NCBI RefSeq assembly: GCF_013141695.1
Contig: NZ_WHNY01000015.1
Location: forward strand, 1 to 58,049
Length of the DNA stretch: 58,049 nucleotides
Reading direction: 5' to 3'
From: Paenibacillus plantarum
GTDB taxonomy: Bacteria > Bacillota > Bacilli > Paenibacillales > NBRC-103111
Part shown: positions 35,495-45,300 of the stretch, one piece after another
Layout of the letters: every line of letters begins with the position of its first letter
Position numbering within the stretch: the first letter of the stretch is position 1
Made by a program: the position numbers and the translations under genes
The notes under the pieces: model-generated
Databases searched by the model: none
What the model saw: the letters and a program-made list of their open reading frames with translations, nothing else
What the model was told of the DNA's origin: nothing

Positions 35495-35536
35495 AAAAAA
35501 GAGGAAAACCCGCCATAAACGGTATTTTCCTCTTTT
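35495..35536 (-). terminator. Terminator of the aldo/keto reductase gene
   Basis: AAAAGAGGAAAA / TTTTCCTCTTTT stem around a 16-nt loop, with A and T runs on both sides; lies 25 nt past the reductase stop codon. Confidence 0.85.
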
Positions 35537-35561
35537 GGCATTTCATTTTATGAACAAACAA

Positions 35562-36401
35562 CTAGAACGTCACATGATCCGGATCCGGCCCAATACGCTT
35601 GTTGACATTCAAAGCATCCACCAAAGCCATATCCTCAGCGCTCAGCTCAAAATCGAAAATGTCCGCATTCTCACGAATACGATGCTCCGTCACAGACTTC
35701 GGAATCGTTACAACACCATGCTGGATATCCCAACGCAGCACAATTTGTGCTGCTGATTTACCGTATTTAGCGGCAAGCTGCGCCAATTCAGGCTGATTCA
35801 GCCTTCCCTGCATAAGCGGGCTCCACGCCTCCAATTGGATACCGTGTTCACGGGTATAGGTGAGCAGCTCCTTTTGCGACAGTTCCGGATGATATTCCAC
35901 TTGATTAACCGCAGGCACTACACCGGTATCTTCGATGACATGCGCCAAATGAGAGATTTGGAAATTGCTCACGCCAATCGCACGAACATGCCCTTCTTTG
36001 TAAAGGTGGACCAGCGCTTTCCACGTTTCTCGGTACGTTGCGGAGACGGCCCAGTGCACCAAGTACAGATCAATCGTCTCCAAACCAAGCCGTTTGCGGC
36101 TTGCTTCAAAAGCTTGCAGCGTAGACTCGTAACCTTGATCCGCATTCCACACTTTCGTGGTTACGAAAATCTCCTCACGCGGCACACCGCTTTGGCGCAG
36201 ACCTTGACCAACACCTTCTTCGTTGCGATAAACCGCAGCCGTATCAATGCTTCTATAGCCTAATTGCAAAGCGGTTTGCACCGCTCCGATGACCTCTTGA
36301 CCTTCTTTGCTTTTGTAAACGCCGAGACCCAGCCAAGGCATATGTACACCATTGTTGAGCGTAACTCCTGCTGTAAATGCTTGATTCGCTTTCGTAGACA
36401 T
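35562..36401 (-). CDS. Aldo/keto reductase
   Basis: A 279-residue NADPH-dependent reductase with the AKR catalytic tetrad visible: Asp53, Tyr58, Lys83 and His116 (YRSIDTAAVYRNEEGVG, VTTKVWN, LVHW). NADPH-binding features IPKSVTEHRIREN and the conserved GVSNF block are also present. It is closest to the YtbE/YvgN/2,5-diketo-gluconate reductase type and probably reduces methylglyoxal and other aldehydes. GGAGG lies 9 nt before the ATG. Monocistronic. Confidence 0.92.
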   Translation of the reverse strand: MSTKANQAFTAGVTLNNGVHMPWLGLGVYKSKEGQEVIGAVQTALQLGYRSIDTAAVYRNEEGVGQGLRQSGVPREEIFVTTKVWNADQGYESTLQAFEASRKRLGLETIDLYLVHWAVSATYRETWKALVHLYKEGHVRAIGVSNFQISHLAHVIEDTGVVPAVNQVEYHPELSQKELLTYTREHGIQLEAWSPLMQGRLNQPELAQLAAKYGKSAAQIVLRWDIQHGVVTIPKSVTEHRIRENADIFDFELSAEDMALVDALNVNKRIGPDPDHVTF

Positions 36402-36531
36402 TCGTCATAACCTCCATCGGAATAAGATTAATATGAGCGCATCTTTACCGTGTAGCTCCCATTAATCATACCACCGAAGTCGGATATTCCAAAATTCTGC
36501 GTTCGCTGGCATCAAGACGAATCAAAACTAG

Positions 36532-37992
36532 CTAGTCTTGATGCGCATGAATCAAATCCATTTTCAGCTGCCATAAGGCAGCACTCAAATTAACGCGATA
36601 CACCTCAGGATTCAGCATCCGCAAATATTGCGGCCAAACGGTCTGCATTTGCTCAGCATGGTAGTCGCGAATGCTTTCCAAGGTTGGCAATTCATAGACT
36701 AACTCACCCGCCTGGAAGATCGGCTTCAACAGCGGAACCGCCTCATAATTGTCGATATATTTGAACAGATACGGATGGATGGGGTCGAATAGCTTAATCC
36801 GCTGCCCTTCCCGAATATCCACCTCATCCTGCAAAGCCAAATAATCGGCTTCCGCTTTGCCCGTCGCCTTATTCATAATCCGGTAGGCTTCCTTGAAGCC
36901 AGGATTCGTCACCTTCTCCGGGTTGCCCGAGATCTTAATGACCGGCACGAGCGTGCCGTCCTTCTCACGGGCAACAAGCTTATACACCCCGCCCAGCGCG
37001 GGCTGGTCGGCCGCTGTAATCAGCTGGGTGCCGATGCCCCAGCTGTCGATCTTAGCCCCTTGGGCTTTCAGCCCGGCGATGATGTGCTCATCCAAGTCAT
37101 TGGATGCCACAATCTTCACCTCCGGAAAGCCCGCCTCATCCAGCATGCGCCGCGCCTGCTGGGACAGATACGCCAAATCGCCGCTGTCGAGGCGAATGGC
37201 GTTCAAGCGCTTGCCGCGGCTCGCGAGCTGCCGCGCCGTCGCAATAGCATTCGGCACGCCGCTGCGCAGCGTGTCGTAGGTGTCTACGAGCAGCGTGACC
37301 TGCTCGGGCAGGGCCTCGGCATACGCACGGAAGGCGTCCGCTTCCGTGTCGTGGGCCTGCACCCACGCGTGCGCGTGCGTGCCTTTGGTCGGGATGCCGA
37401 AGAGCATCCCGGCTCTTAGGTTCGATGTCGCGTGGAACCCCGCGATATAAGCGGCTCTTGCGCCCCAGATGGCGGCGTCAGCCTCCTGGGCGCGGCGTGT
37501 GCCGAACTCCAGCAGCACATCGTGGGGAGCAACGCCTTTCATGCGCGAGGCTTTCGTCGCGATGAGCGTCTGGAAGTTCACGAAGTTGAGAATCGCTGTC
37601 TCAACAAGCTGTGCCTCAAAGATACTGCCGATGACACGAACAAGCGGCACATTCGGGAAGACGAGCGTTCCCTCCGGAACGGCTTGTATATCGCCATTAA
37701 ACGTAAAAGCACGAAGCGCATCAAGGAACTCTTCCTTATAGTTCTCCTCTTGCTCACGCAAATAAGCGATTTCTTCCTCGCCGAAATGCAGATTCTGCAC
37801 ATAATGAATCACCCGCTCCAGCCCAGCGAAGACCGCATAACCCCCATCAAAAGGCAGCTTGCGGAAATACACCTCGAACACAGCTTTCTCCGTATGAGTT
37901 CCCTGTAACCAATGGGCGTACATCATGTTAATTTGATATTTATCGGTATGCAGCGTTAAGTTATTCATCGCATCCATGGTTTTCCAATTCAT
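36532..37992 (-). CDS. pncB: Nicotinate phosphoribosyltransferase
   Basis: A 486-residue enzyme of NAD salvage that joins nicotinate to PRPP with ATP to form nicotinate mononucleotide. Family features: LHTDKYQINMMYAHW at the N-terminus, YFRKLPFDGGYAVFAG, LLEFGTRRAQEADAA, GTHAHAWVQAH, and the phosphate-binding VASNDLDE ... DSWGIGTQL. ATG 37992 is chosen because GGAGG lies 9 nt upstream; two earlier in-frame ATGs sit on or before that site. It follows pncA by 53 nt, so the two successive salvage steps are co-expressed. The middle of the gene (37.0-37.5 kb) is richer in GC than the surroundings. Confidence 0.95.
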   Translation of the reverse strand: MNWKTMDAMNNLTLHTDKYQINMMYAHWLQGTHTEKAVFEVYFRKLPFDGGYAVFAGLERVIHYVQNLHFGEEEIAYLREQEENYKEEFLDALRAFTFNGDIQAVPEGTLVFPNVPLVRVIGSIFEAQLVETAILNFVNFQTLIATKASRMKGVAPHDVLLEFGTRRAQEADAAIWGARAAYIAGFHATSNLRAGMLFGIPTKGTHAHAWVQAHDTEADAFRAYAEALPEQVTLLVDTYDTLRSGVPNAIATARQLASRGKRLNAIRLDSGDLAYLSQQARRMLDEAGFPEVKIVASNDLDEHIIAGLKAQGAKIDSWGIGTQLITAADQPALGGVYKLVAREKDGTLVPVIKISGNPEKVTNPGFKEAYRIMNKATGKAEADYLALQDEVDIREGQRIKLFDPIHPYLFKYIDNYEAVPLLKPIFQAGELVYELPTLESIRDYHAEQMQTVWPQYLRMLNPEVYRVNLSAALWQLKMDLIHAHQD

Positions 37993-38045
37993 CGCTTTCA
38001 TCCTCCCCATCCCTCATTCTCTTATCTTACACACTATCATTTTAC

Positions 38046-38594
38046 TTAATTTTTCCAACCACGAACAACTTTAGCCCCTAACGTATTTTCAAAATGCCGC
38101 AATGCCCACGCATGGCCATCCGCATCAAAGCTGGCAACCGCATCCTCATGAATGACGAGGGAGAAACCTTTATTATACGCATCCATCGCTGTATGTAAGA
38201 CACAAATATCCGTACACACACCAGCCAGATGAAGCTCCTGAATACCTCTAGCTCTAAGCTGCAGTTCAAGATCCGTCCCGCAGAATGCGCTGTATCTCGT
38301 TTTGTCCATCCAATAGATCGCAGCTCTGTGAGCTTCATGCACTTCTTTTAGGCAACCGTAGAGCTCCCTGCCATCCGTATCACGTATATTATGGGGTGGA
38401 AACAAGGCCGTCTCTGGATGGAAAGGATCCCCTTCTTCATGTAAATCAACAGCCATCACGACATAGTCCATCTCTGCAACAAAGCTCTTTGTTAGCTCAC
38501 ACAAACGAGCTTCTATCGCAATAGCGGGGTCCCCGCAAGGCAGCTTGCCTACTACGAAATCAACTGTATAATCAATCAGAATAAAGGCTTTCAT
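38046..38594 (-). CDS. pncA: Nicotinamidase
   Basis: A 182-residue isochorismatase-fold hydrolase that converts nicotinamide to nicotinate and ammonia. The triad is visible as Asp8 (LIDYTVDF), Lys98 (MDKTRYSAF) and Cys131 (CTDICVLHTA), and metal ligands Asp50, His52 and His68 (VDLHEEGDPFHPE...PPH). ATG 38594 is chosen because AAGGAG lies 8 nt upstream; the GTG three codons earlier touches the ribosome-binding site. It lies directly upstream of pncB, whose substrate it produces. Confidence 0.93.
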   Translation of the reverse strand: MKAFILIDYTVDFVVGKLPCGDPAIAIEARLCELTKSFVAEMDYVVMAVDLHEEGDPFHPETALFPPHNIRDTDGRELYGCLKEVHEAHRAAIYWMDKTRYSAFCGTDLELQLRARGIQELHLAGVCTDICVLHTAMDAYNKGFSLVIHEDAVASFDADGHAWALRHFENTLGAKVVRGWKN

Positions 38595-38649
38595 ATTTAC
38601 CACTCCTTATATTGTAACTTTAATATTATTATAACGACTTTATCAATTA

Positions 38650-38690
38650 GCAAAAAGAGAAGCCTAACTGTAGAACGACAGCTAAAGGCA
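38650..38690 (-). terminator. Probable terminator of the SPW gene
   Basis: GCCTAACTGT / ACAGCTAAAGGC imperfect stem, followed on the minus strand by CTTCTCTTTTTG. It lies between the SPW gene and pncA. Confidence 0.55.
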
Positions 38691-38777
38691 CTTGATCTTT
38701 ACATGATCCATATTGTCATTTCGATAAATTCATTATGACATAATTAAATCCGCATTTCAATAGGTACTTGAAGTTAT

Positions 38778-39098
38778 TTATTGTGAATCCGGGTATAAAT
38801 TGGCGTAATTAATCAGAATCGTCATAAACCCAAGTGCTACGAAAGAGAAAAACGCCATGAAAGATAGGTGATATACATTTGGGAATACGATAAAAACGAC
38901 GCCACAGCCGACACAAACCCAGTTCTGCCACATATGCTTCCCCGTTTTACCTAAAGCTAACATAGAACTTACGAATTGAAGACTTCCGAACAGTGCACAG
39001 GTGAAAAGCGCATTGGTTACATCTCCAAATCCAAACACCCAAGGAGTCATCAGAAACCAAAGCCCCATGAGTGCTGACAAACTATTTTTGAGATACAT
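38778..39098 (-). CDS. SPW repeat membrane protein
   Basis: A 106-residue protein with four predicted transmembrane helices. The MTPWVFGFGDV block near the first helix is the TPW/SPW signature of the SPW-repeat family. The function of these proteins is unknown. ATG 39098 is chosen because AGGAGG lies 10 nt upstream; a GTG three codons earlier is too close to it. It stands alone upstream of pncA. Confidence 0.75.
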   Translation of the reverse strand: MYLKNSLSALMGLWFLMTPWVFGFGDVTNALFTCALFGSLQFVSSMLALGKTGKHMWQNWVCVGCGVVFIVFPNVYHLSFMAFFSFVALGFMTILINYANLYPDSQ

Positions 39099-39163
39099 AC
39101 CGATCACACCTCCTACATGCGGGATGTTCTAGTATATGCAAACGCTTACAGCAAAGTGTTAGG

Positions 39164-39210
39164 AAAAAAGCCTTCAGATCACCTGAATCGGCAACTGAAG
39201 GCTTATTTTT
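39164..39210 (-). terminator. Terminator of the DUF3298/stalk gene
   Basis: AAAAAGCCTTCAG / CTGAAGGCTTATTTTT stem of about 10 bp with A and T runs, 16 nt past the stop codon. Confidence 0.85.
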
Positions 39211-39225
39211 ATTTTTTTCTAGCCA

Positions 39226-40341
39226 TTATTGTGCGATATGAATGCCTTTTGAATCAATTGTCACATCGGCCTTTAGAATGTCTGACACAAATTTAGCAGG
39301 CACATAAAGAGTATCGTTCAGAATAACCGGTGCCGCTCCTAGCGCTACCGGCGCCATTTTGGCAAAGAAATAGCTATCTTTTCCCACACTCACACTCGTC
39401 CACTGCGCACCTTTCGATAGTTCAGCAGCATAAGTATCTTGATTCCATTTCACGGTGTAGCCCAAACCTTCTGCTACTTTACGGAAAGGAACAAGTGTAA
39501 CGCCATCCTCATTCTGTTCGACATCAACGGGTGCCAACTCCACTTTCACTTTATCGGTACCAGGCAGCGGAGTAGGATTCGGTTTAATGGTCACATCCTT
39601 AGGCAAGATGAAGCGGAATTCTGGACTTCCAGCAACACCAGCTGCAATCGAATATTTCGGGAACACAACAACCACTGCCCCTTTTTCTACAAAAAATCCT
39701 TGCTCCGAGCTAATGCCTTTAAATTGATCTTTAAAGAAGTATTGCGGTTCCTCGTCCATTTTGGCAATAACACCTGCATCGATCGTGGCCTTGTAGCCTG
39801 CACCAAGCAGATCCTGCAGCGTTACACGCTGAGCTGTTGCCGCATTCAGCACATTATACGTATCCACTCTCGGCATGCCTGTGCCACCCGTTTCTCCGTA
39901 CGTAGTAACGCTAAGGGAAACAACACCTGAAGGATTTCCTGTGCCATCCGATTTCAATGTGTAGACAATTGTAAGCCCGTAAGGACGGTACGTATATCCC
40001 TTATCTTTGGCTGCTGCAGCAGCCTCCGCAGCATCTTTTTCCCAGTTCGCTAGATCTTTGTTCGCATGTGAGAGAATAATGTCATTGAGTTCGTCTTGGT
40101 ATTTCGTATCCAACATACCGCTCAACTGCGGTACTTTGATATTCGTCGTTAGGTTTGTACTTTTGGATGTAAGCACCACTTCTTTAATGACAACTGGTAC
40201 TGATGATGTGGTTGCTGAAATGGCAACTGCGGTATCCGCTGAAGCAATGCTTGCAATTGGCAGTACCGAAGCACTTACACCTACGAGGACCGCACAACTA
40301 ACAACACCCATTTTCATTATGTTCCAAGGATTCTTTTTCAT
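39226..40341 (-). CDS. Secreted DUF3298-like protein with copper-amine-oxidase-like stalk domain
   Basis: A 371-residue exported protein. Signal peptide about 1-35 (ASIASA). Residues about 48-250 resemble the PdaC/RsiV-type region (DUF4163 plus DUF3298): TTNIKVPQLSGMLDTKYQDELNDIILSH, VSLSVTTYGETGGTGMPRVDTYNVLNA, and FFVEKGAVVVVFPKYSIAAG. Residues about 275-371 form a stalk-type copper-amine-oxidase N-terminal-like domain. In RsiV this fold senses lysozyme, but no sigma-factor-binding part is present here, so a wall-associated role is the safest statement. AAGGAG is about 11 nt before the ATG. Confidence 0.8.
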   Translation of the reverse strand: MKKNPWNIMKMGVVSCAVLVGVSASVLPIASIASADTAVAISATTSSVPVVIKEVVLTSKSTNLTTNIKVPQLSGMLDTKYQDELNDIILSHANKDLANWEKDAAEAAAAAKDKGYTYRPYGLTIVYTLKSDGTGNPSGVVSLSVTTYGETGGTGMPRVDTYNVLNAATAQRVTLQDLLGAGYKATIDAGVIAKMDEEPQYFFKDQFKGISSEQGFFVEKGAVVVVFPKYSIAAGVAGSPEFRFILPKDVTIKPNPTPLPGTDKVKVELAPVDVEQNEDGVTLVPFRKVAEGLGYTVKWNQDTYAAELSKGAQWTSVSVGKDSYFFAKMAPVALGAAPVILNDTLYVPAKFVSDILKADVTIDSKGIHIAQ

Positions 40342-40459
40342 TTCCTATTCACTCCTTCTGAGTTATCGTGTTTTTTGTCGCTTGTTTAACCTTCACGATA
40401 ACTAGACGCACCAACTTAAGGAAAAGTCTGATCCTAGACCATTTTTTTCAAAAATAAAT

Positions 40460-42166
40460 TTATGAAAGTCGGAACGTGCCGACCACATGATTCAAATCCG
40501 TGGCAATTCCGGCAAGGTTTTTGGCTGATGCCGTAATTTCTTCGGCTGATGCCAGCTGTTCTTGGGTAACTGCAGCGACGGATTGCGCAGTGCCTGAGGT
40601 TTGCTGGGCAACCAAGCCAACTTGAGCGACGGTTGCTGCTACTTCTTCCGAGCTCGCTGCCATCTGCTCTGCAGCTGCCGCTGTTTCTTGAATTTTGCTA
40701 GCTACTTCTTGCGAAGCTGTTACGATTTGACCGAATGCTTTCTCGGCAATGCTTACCTCATATAGACCTTCCTGCACTTCTGTTCTTCCATTGTTCATGA
40801 CCCCAACAGCCCGAGCGGAATCCCGCTGAATGGACGTAATAAGTTCCGAGATCTCTCGAACGGAATCATCTGTTTGAGAAGATAGCTTACGCACTTCACC
40901 AGCTACTACGGCAAAGCCCTTTCCGCTTTCGCCGGCACGCGCAGCTTCAATGGCTGCATTCAGCGCAAGCAGGTTCGTTTGCGATGCAATATTCCCGATG
41001 AGCGTGGTAATCTGACCAATGCTTTGGGAATGCTTCTCAAGCTCCTGAATCACTTGATTCGCTGCGTCAACAGAGGTGCTGACGGCCTGTATTTTATTCA
41101 CGACGCGTTCCATGGCATGTGTGCCTTGCTCCGCAATGTTCGTAGCCGTCATAGATAGTTCTGATACATCAGCTGTGGTTTCGGCGATACGGGAAATACC
41201 CGCTGCCATTTCTTCCATGGCTCGCCCACACTCTACAGAGCTTTGAGCTTGCGCATCCGCGCCATTAGCGAAATCCTGCACCGACACTGCAACATGCTGT
41301 GAAGCTGAGCTATTCTGCTCCGAGCTGGCAAACAGCTGCTGAGAGGAAGCCGCCACACTTGTCGAAGCATGCAGCATTTGCTCTACGGAATGGCGTAGAT
41401 GGTTCACCATTTGGTTAACGGCCCCGATGAGCTGGCCAATTTCATCTTTATTTTTCACAACAATTGGTTCAACGGTTAGGTCACCTTTGGAGATACGATT
41501 CAGAGCTTGCGATGCTTTTCGAACAGGATTTGAAATGTTACTTACAAGGAAATAACAAGTCGCAATCATAAAGACAAGCATAACAGCCAATGCAATAAAA
41601 GAAATTTGGACGCTTTTCTTGTATTCCTCCGTGCTTGCTACTACCCCTTGCTGACCGCCATCTTGGTTGTAGGCAACCATGTCCGCCATCGATTTCTGTG
41701 CTTTACTGAAGGCTGCTGACATCACTGTAAGGCTCTCTGCCGCTTCCTTCACTTTACTTGGATCACTTGATAGCTGTTTGTTAGCCACGTAGGATGTTTT
41801 AAATCCCTCCCAGTTCTGGGTAAGCTCTTGCAAACGTGCCCCTTCTTCTTCACTTGACACAGAATCCTTATATTTTCCTAACAAATTGTCGATTTCTGTA
41901 ATCGTTGCTTGGATACCTTTGTCTATAGGTTCATGTTTTTTCACATCTGGCTCTAATTTCTTCTGATAGTACAGTGTTAGTAAATGCTCAGAGAAATAAT
42001 GAACTTCCTCAATATCTTGAATCCCCATCATCCAGTTGTTTGCCAGGTTCGTATTCATGTCCTTTAACGCGCCCATACGACTCATAGCTGTATAGCTCAT
42101 TCCAACAACCATCAAAAAGATGATCGCAAATACCGCAATAAATTTCGTCCGTACTGTCATCTGCAT
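40460..42166 (-). CDS. Methyl-accepting chemotaxis protein (four-helix-bundle sensor)
   Basis: A 568-residue transmembrane chemoreceptor. TM1 about 9-29, an extracellular helical sensor about 33-185 of the 4HB_MCP type, TM2 about 188-210, HAMP about 211-265, and a cytoplasmic signalling domain to the end. The hairpin tip [28 protein letters not shown] block is intact. No C-terminal CheR-binding pentapeptide is evident. GGGGG lies 8 nt before the ATG. It is transcribed away from the hybrid histidine kinase at 42327, with 160 nt between the two start codons. The ligand is unknown. Confidence 0.9.
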   Translation of the reverse strand: MQMTVRTKFIAVFAIIFLMVVGMSYTAMSRMGALKDMNTNLANNWMMGIQDIEEVHYFSEHLLTLYYQKKLEPDVKKHEPIDKGIQATITEIDNLLGKYKDSVSSEEEGARLQELTQNWEGFKTSYVANKQLSSDPSKVKEAAESLTVMSAAFSKAQKSMADMVAYNQDGGQQGVVASTEEYKKSVQISFIALAVMLVFMIATCYFLVSNISNPVRKASQALNRISKGDLTVEPIVVKNKDEIGQLIGAVNQMVNHLRHSVEQMLHASTSVAASSQQLFASSEQNSSASQHVAVSVQDFANGADAQAQSSVECGRAMEEMAAGISRIAETTADVSELSMTATNIAEQGTHAMERVVNKIQAVSTSVDAANQVIQELEKHSQSIGQITTLIGNIASQTNLLALNAAIEAARAGESGKGFAVVAGEVRKLSSQTDDSVREISELITSIQRDSARAVGVMNNGRTEVQEGLYEVSIAEKAFGQIVTASQEVASKIQETAAAAEQMAASSEEVAATVAQVGLVAQQTSGTAQSVAAVTQEQLASAEEITASAKNLAGIATDLNHVVGTFRLS

Positions 42167-42326
42167 ACGTAAATCCCCCTATTTAATTGACCCAATTTTG
42201 AACAAGTATGTATACGTGATTGATCTGTTGGATATATCATAAATTGAAATCATTAAATTTGTTCTGTTCTAATCATGATGAAACTATGAGATTTCCTAAC
42301 AATTACACGGCTTTTGGAGGAAAAAA

Positions 42327-45300
42327 ATGTCATCGTCCTTGCGTTTTAAACTCGTCTCCTGGCTTGTTCTGATTACATCCATCTCCCTTACCGTCGTTGG
42401 AATTACCAATTATAAACTTTCGAGAAATAAGTTACTGCAGCAAATGAACGAGCAATCCATAACCTCTGTATCGAATTCCGCTCGAAACTTATATGATTTC
42501 TTGTCGATTCGTTTGGCAGAAGTTGAGCTTATAAGCCGGGTCAGCATTATGAAAAATGGTACGCAAGATGATCGTCTAAAATTTCTGACTCATGAATTGC
42601 AAACGGATGGAAATCGCTATCACGCCATGGCTATTGCTGATTTGGCAGGAAACCTGCAATTTACCTCCGGTTTGACTTTCTCCATCTCGGATGAGCTTCG
42701 CTTCCAGCAAGCCCTGCAAGGGAAAACCTTTATTTCGGACCCTCATCTAAGCAAAATGAAGGGCATTTATGTCATCTCGATTACGGCGCCCATCTTTGAT
42801 GATCAACATAAGGTCGTAAGTATCATCGATGTTTCTATGGAGGCTGCACCTGTTTTTCAAGAACATTTACTAGCTCCTCCCAATAATGGAGACCAATTAA
42901 TTGTGAATCGGGAGGGTCTCACCTTATATGATTCAGATCCCTCTACCATTCTTAAGGTAAACATTTTCACGGAATATCCTGAACTCAGACCCGCTTTTCA
43001 ACAAGCGTTACGAACTGGAAAAGGTTATATCGACGAGTCCTTTATCTCTGGAACGAAGACACGTTGGTTCTATGCACGCATCCCTCAATTAAATTGGTAT
43101 CTCGCTTATTCCATGCCAATCACTGCCATTGAAGCCCCAACAAGTCCACTCCTATGGTCGACCGTAGGATTAATTGTCATGGCAGCGTTAATCATTTTCA
43201 TCCTAATCTACCTCACAACGAACCATCTGATTATCAAAAGAATTAAACAAATCCTCCAAGTAACCGAGGCGGTTGCTGCTGGTGATTTCCACACGAAGCC
43301 CATCGTGTTCAAAAGTAAAGATGAATTAGGTGCCCTCGCGTTATCTGTCAATGGCATGATGGAAAATATCCGCGAACTTTTCGAGCCGTTCGAAGCTTTT
43401 ATTCGTCATAATCAATACGCCATGATCGTAATGGATCCGAACTTTATGATTAACCATCTCAACGGCAGAGCTACGCAGATGCTAGGGTATTCTTTTGCAG
43501 ATGTACATAAAATTGCTACACCCTTAATCTGGTTAGATCAAAAACAGCTGAATGAAAGAGCTGCACAGTATTCTGCTGAACTAGGCGAGACGATCCCTGC
43601 AGACTGTACAACTCTTGTTATTCGTTCCTTACGTCATCTGAAAGAGGATTTAGAGTGGACTTGGTATCACAAAGACGGCACCCGAATCTATGTGCAAGCA
43701 AGTGTTAGCTGCATCACGCATCCGAATGGTGAGTTCAAAGGATACGTCTTAATTGCACGCGATATCAGTGATATTAAAGCAAGTAATGAAACAAAAGAAC
43801 GGTTGTTCACGATTGTTGAGAGCGCGCGGGATGCTATTCTCACCTTTGATCAAGACGGATATATCTTCTATATTAATCCAGCGGGCATCCAGAGGATTGG
43901 ATTAGCTGGAACCGTTTATGAACGAACACATTTTCACGAGTTTGTTGAAATCTTGAATGATATTAATTTTGAGGAAGGACTCCAAACTGCGATCCGAGAT
44001 GGCTTCTGGGAATTTGAAGCGGAAGTCATGACCAAGAATCAACAACGCATCATCGTATCGCTTGTCATCGTCCCACACTTCCCTCTTGATAATGGTGAGC
44101 TGTATTTCTCGGCGATTACAAGAGATATCACAGATCAAGTCCATGCCAAGGAGCAGCTTATCCTAGCTAAACAGGAGGCGGATGATGCTAATTTAGCCAA
44201 AGGTGTTTTCCTTGCTCGCATGAGCCATGAAATACGTACGCCTCTGAATGGGATTGTTGGACTTTCCCACCTGCTTGAGAGAACAGCCATGACCGAACTA
44301 CAAATGGATTATATACGTAAAATCTCTCGCTCTTCCCAGTCTCTTTCACATATCATCAACGATATTCTGGACTTCTCTAAACTGGAAGTAGATAAGCTCG
44401 TGATTGAACATCACCCTTTTCAGCTAGATGAAACCATCGATCGCGTGTGTGAAACACTGAGTGTGCTGCTCGGTCATAAGCCTGTGGATTTCATTTGCGA
44501 TATACCTGACCAAGTGCCTGGTGGATTGATTGGCGATTCATTGCGACTCTATCAGGTACTTCTGAATCTCTCCAGTAATGCGATTAAATTCACGGAGCAA
44601 GGAACCGTCACACTTCGTGTTGGCGTCGATCAGATGCATGAGAATGAGGTTACTCTCCGGTTCAGCGTCACGGATACGGGAATTGGCATGGATGAGAAAC
44701 AGTTGGCCAATTTATTCCAACCCTTTATCCAAGGTGACGAGGTAACGAGCCGCAAATATGGAGGGACAGGACTGGGGCTTGTTATTTCCAAAAATATTAT
44801 CGAAAATATGGGCGGCTCGATCTCGGTCTCCAGCACGCAAGGGACAGGGAGTGAATTTCTGGTCCTTCTCACCTTCACGCTCTACATCCCTAGCAACAAG
44901 GTATTCCCTCCCTTGCCGCTCGCTATGCTCGTCGTGGAAGATCATCCTACGCTTAATAGGGTGCTCGTCCAAAGCCTGCAGTCCATCTGCAACGATGCTG
45001 CGGGTGTGTATTCGTGGAAGGAAGCCCTCCAGGTCATAGATCACATCCCGCTCGACTTCCTTCTGCTCGATATGGAGGCTGATGATATGTATGGAGAAGA
45101 TGTGTGGCTGAGCATGCTTGCTGCTTGCCAACAGCAGGGGATTAGAACGATTATTTACACGTCGTTATCAGGAAGAGATGCACTCGAACAGCTTCCGACC
45201 GAAGCCTCGCCCGATGCCGTCCTGGTCAAACCGATCTCTCGAAGTCTCTTGTACAGGACGCTGGCTTCGCTGCAGGCTGAAAGCGAGATCGTTCATACCC

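Noticed and set aside
36509..36544. Terminator for pncB
   Set aside because: GCATCAAGAC / GTCTTGATGC forms a 10-bp stem but it includes the pncB stop codon and is not followed by a T run on the minus strand; left uncalled.
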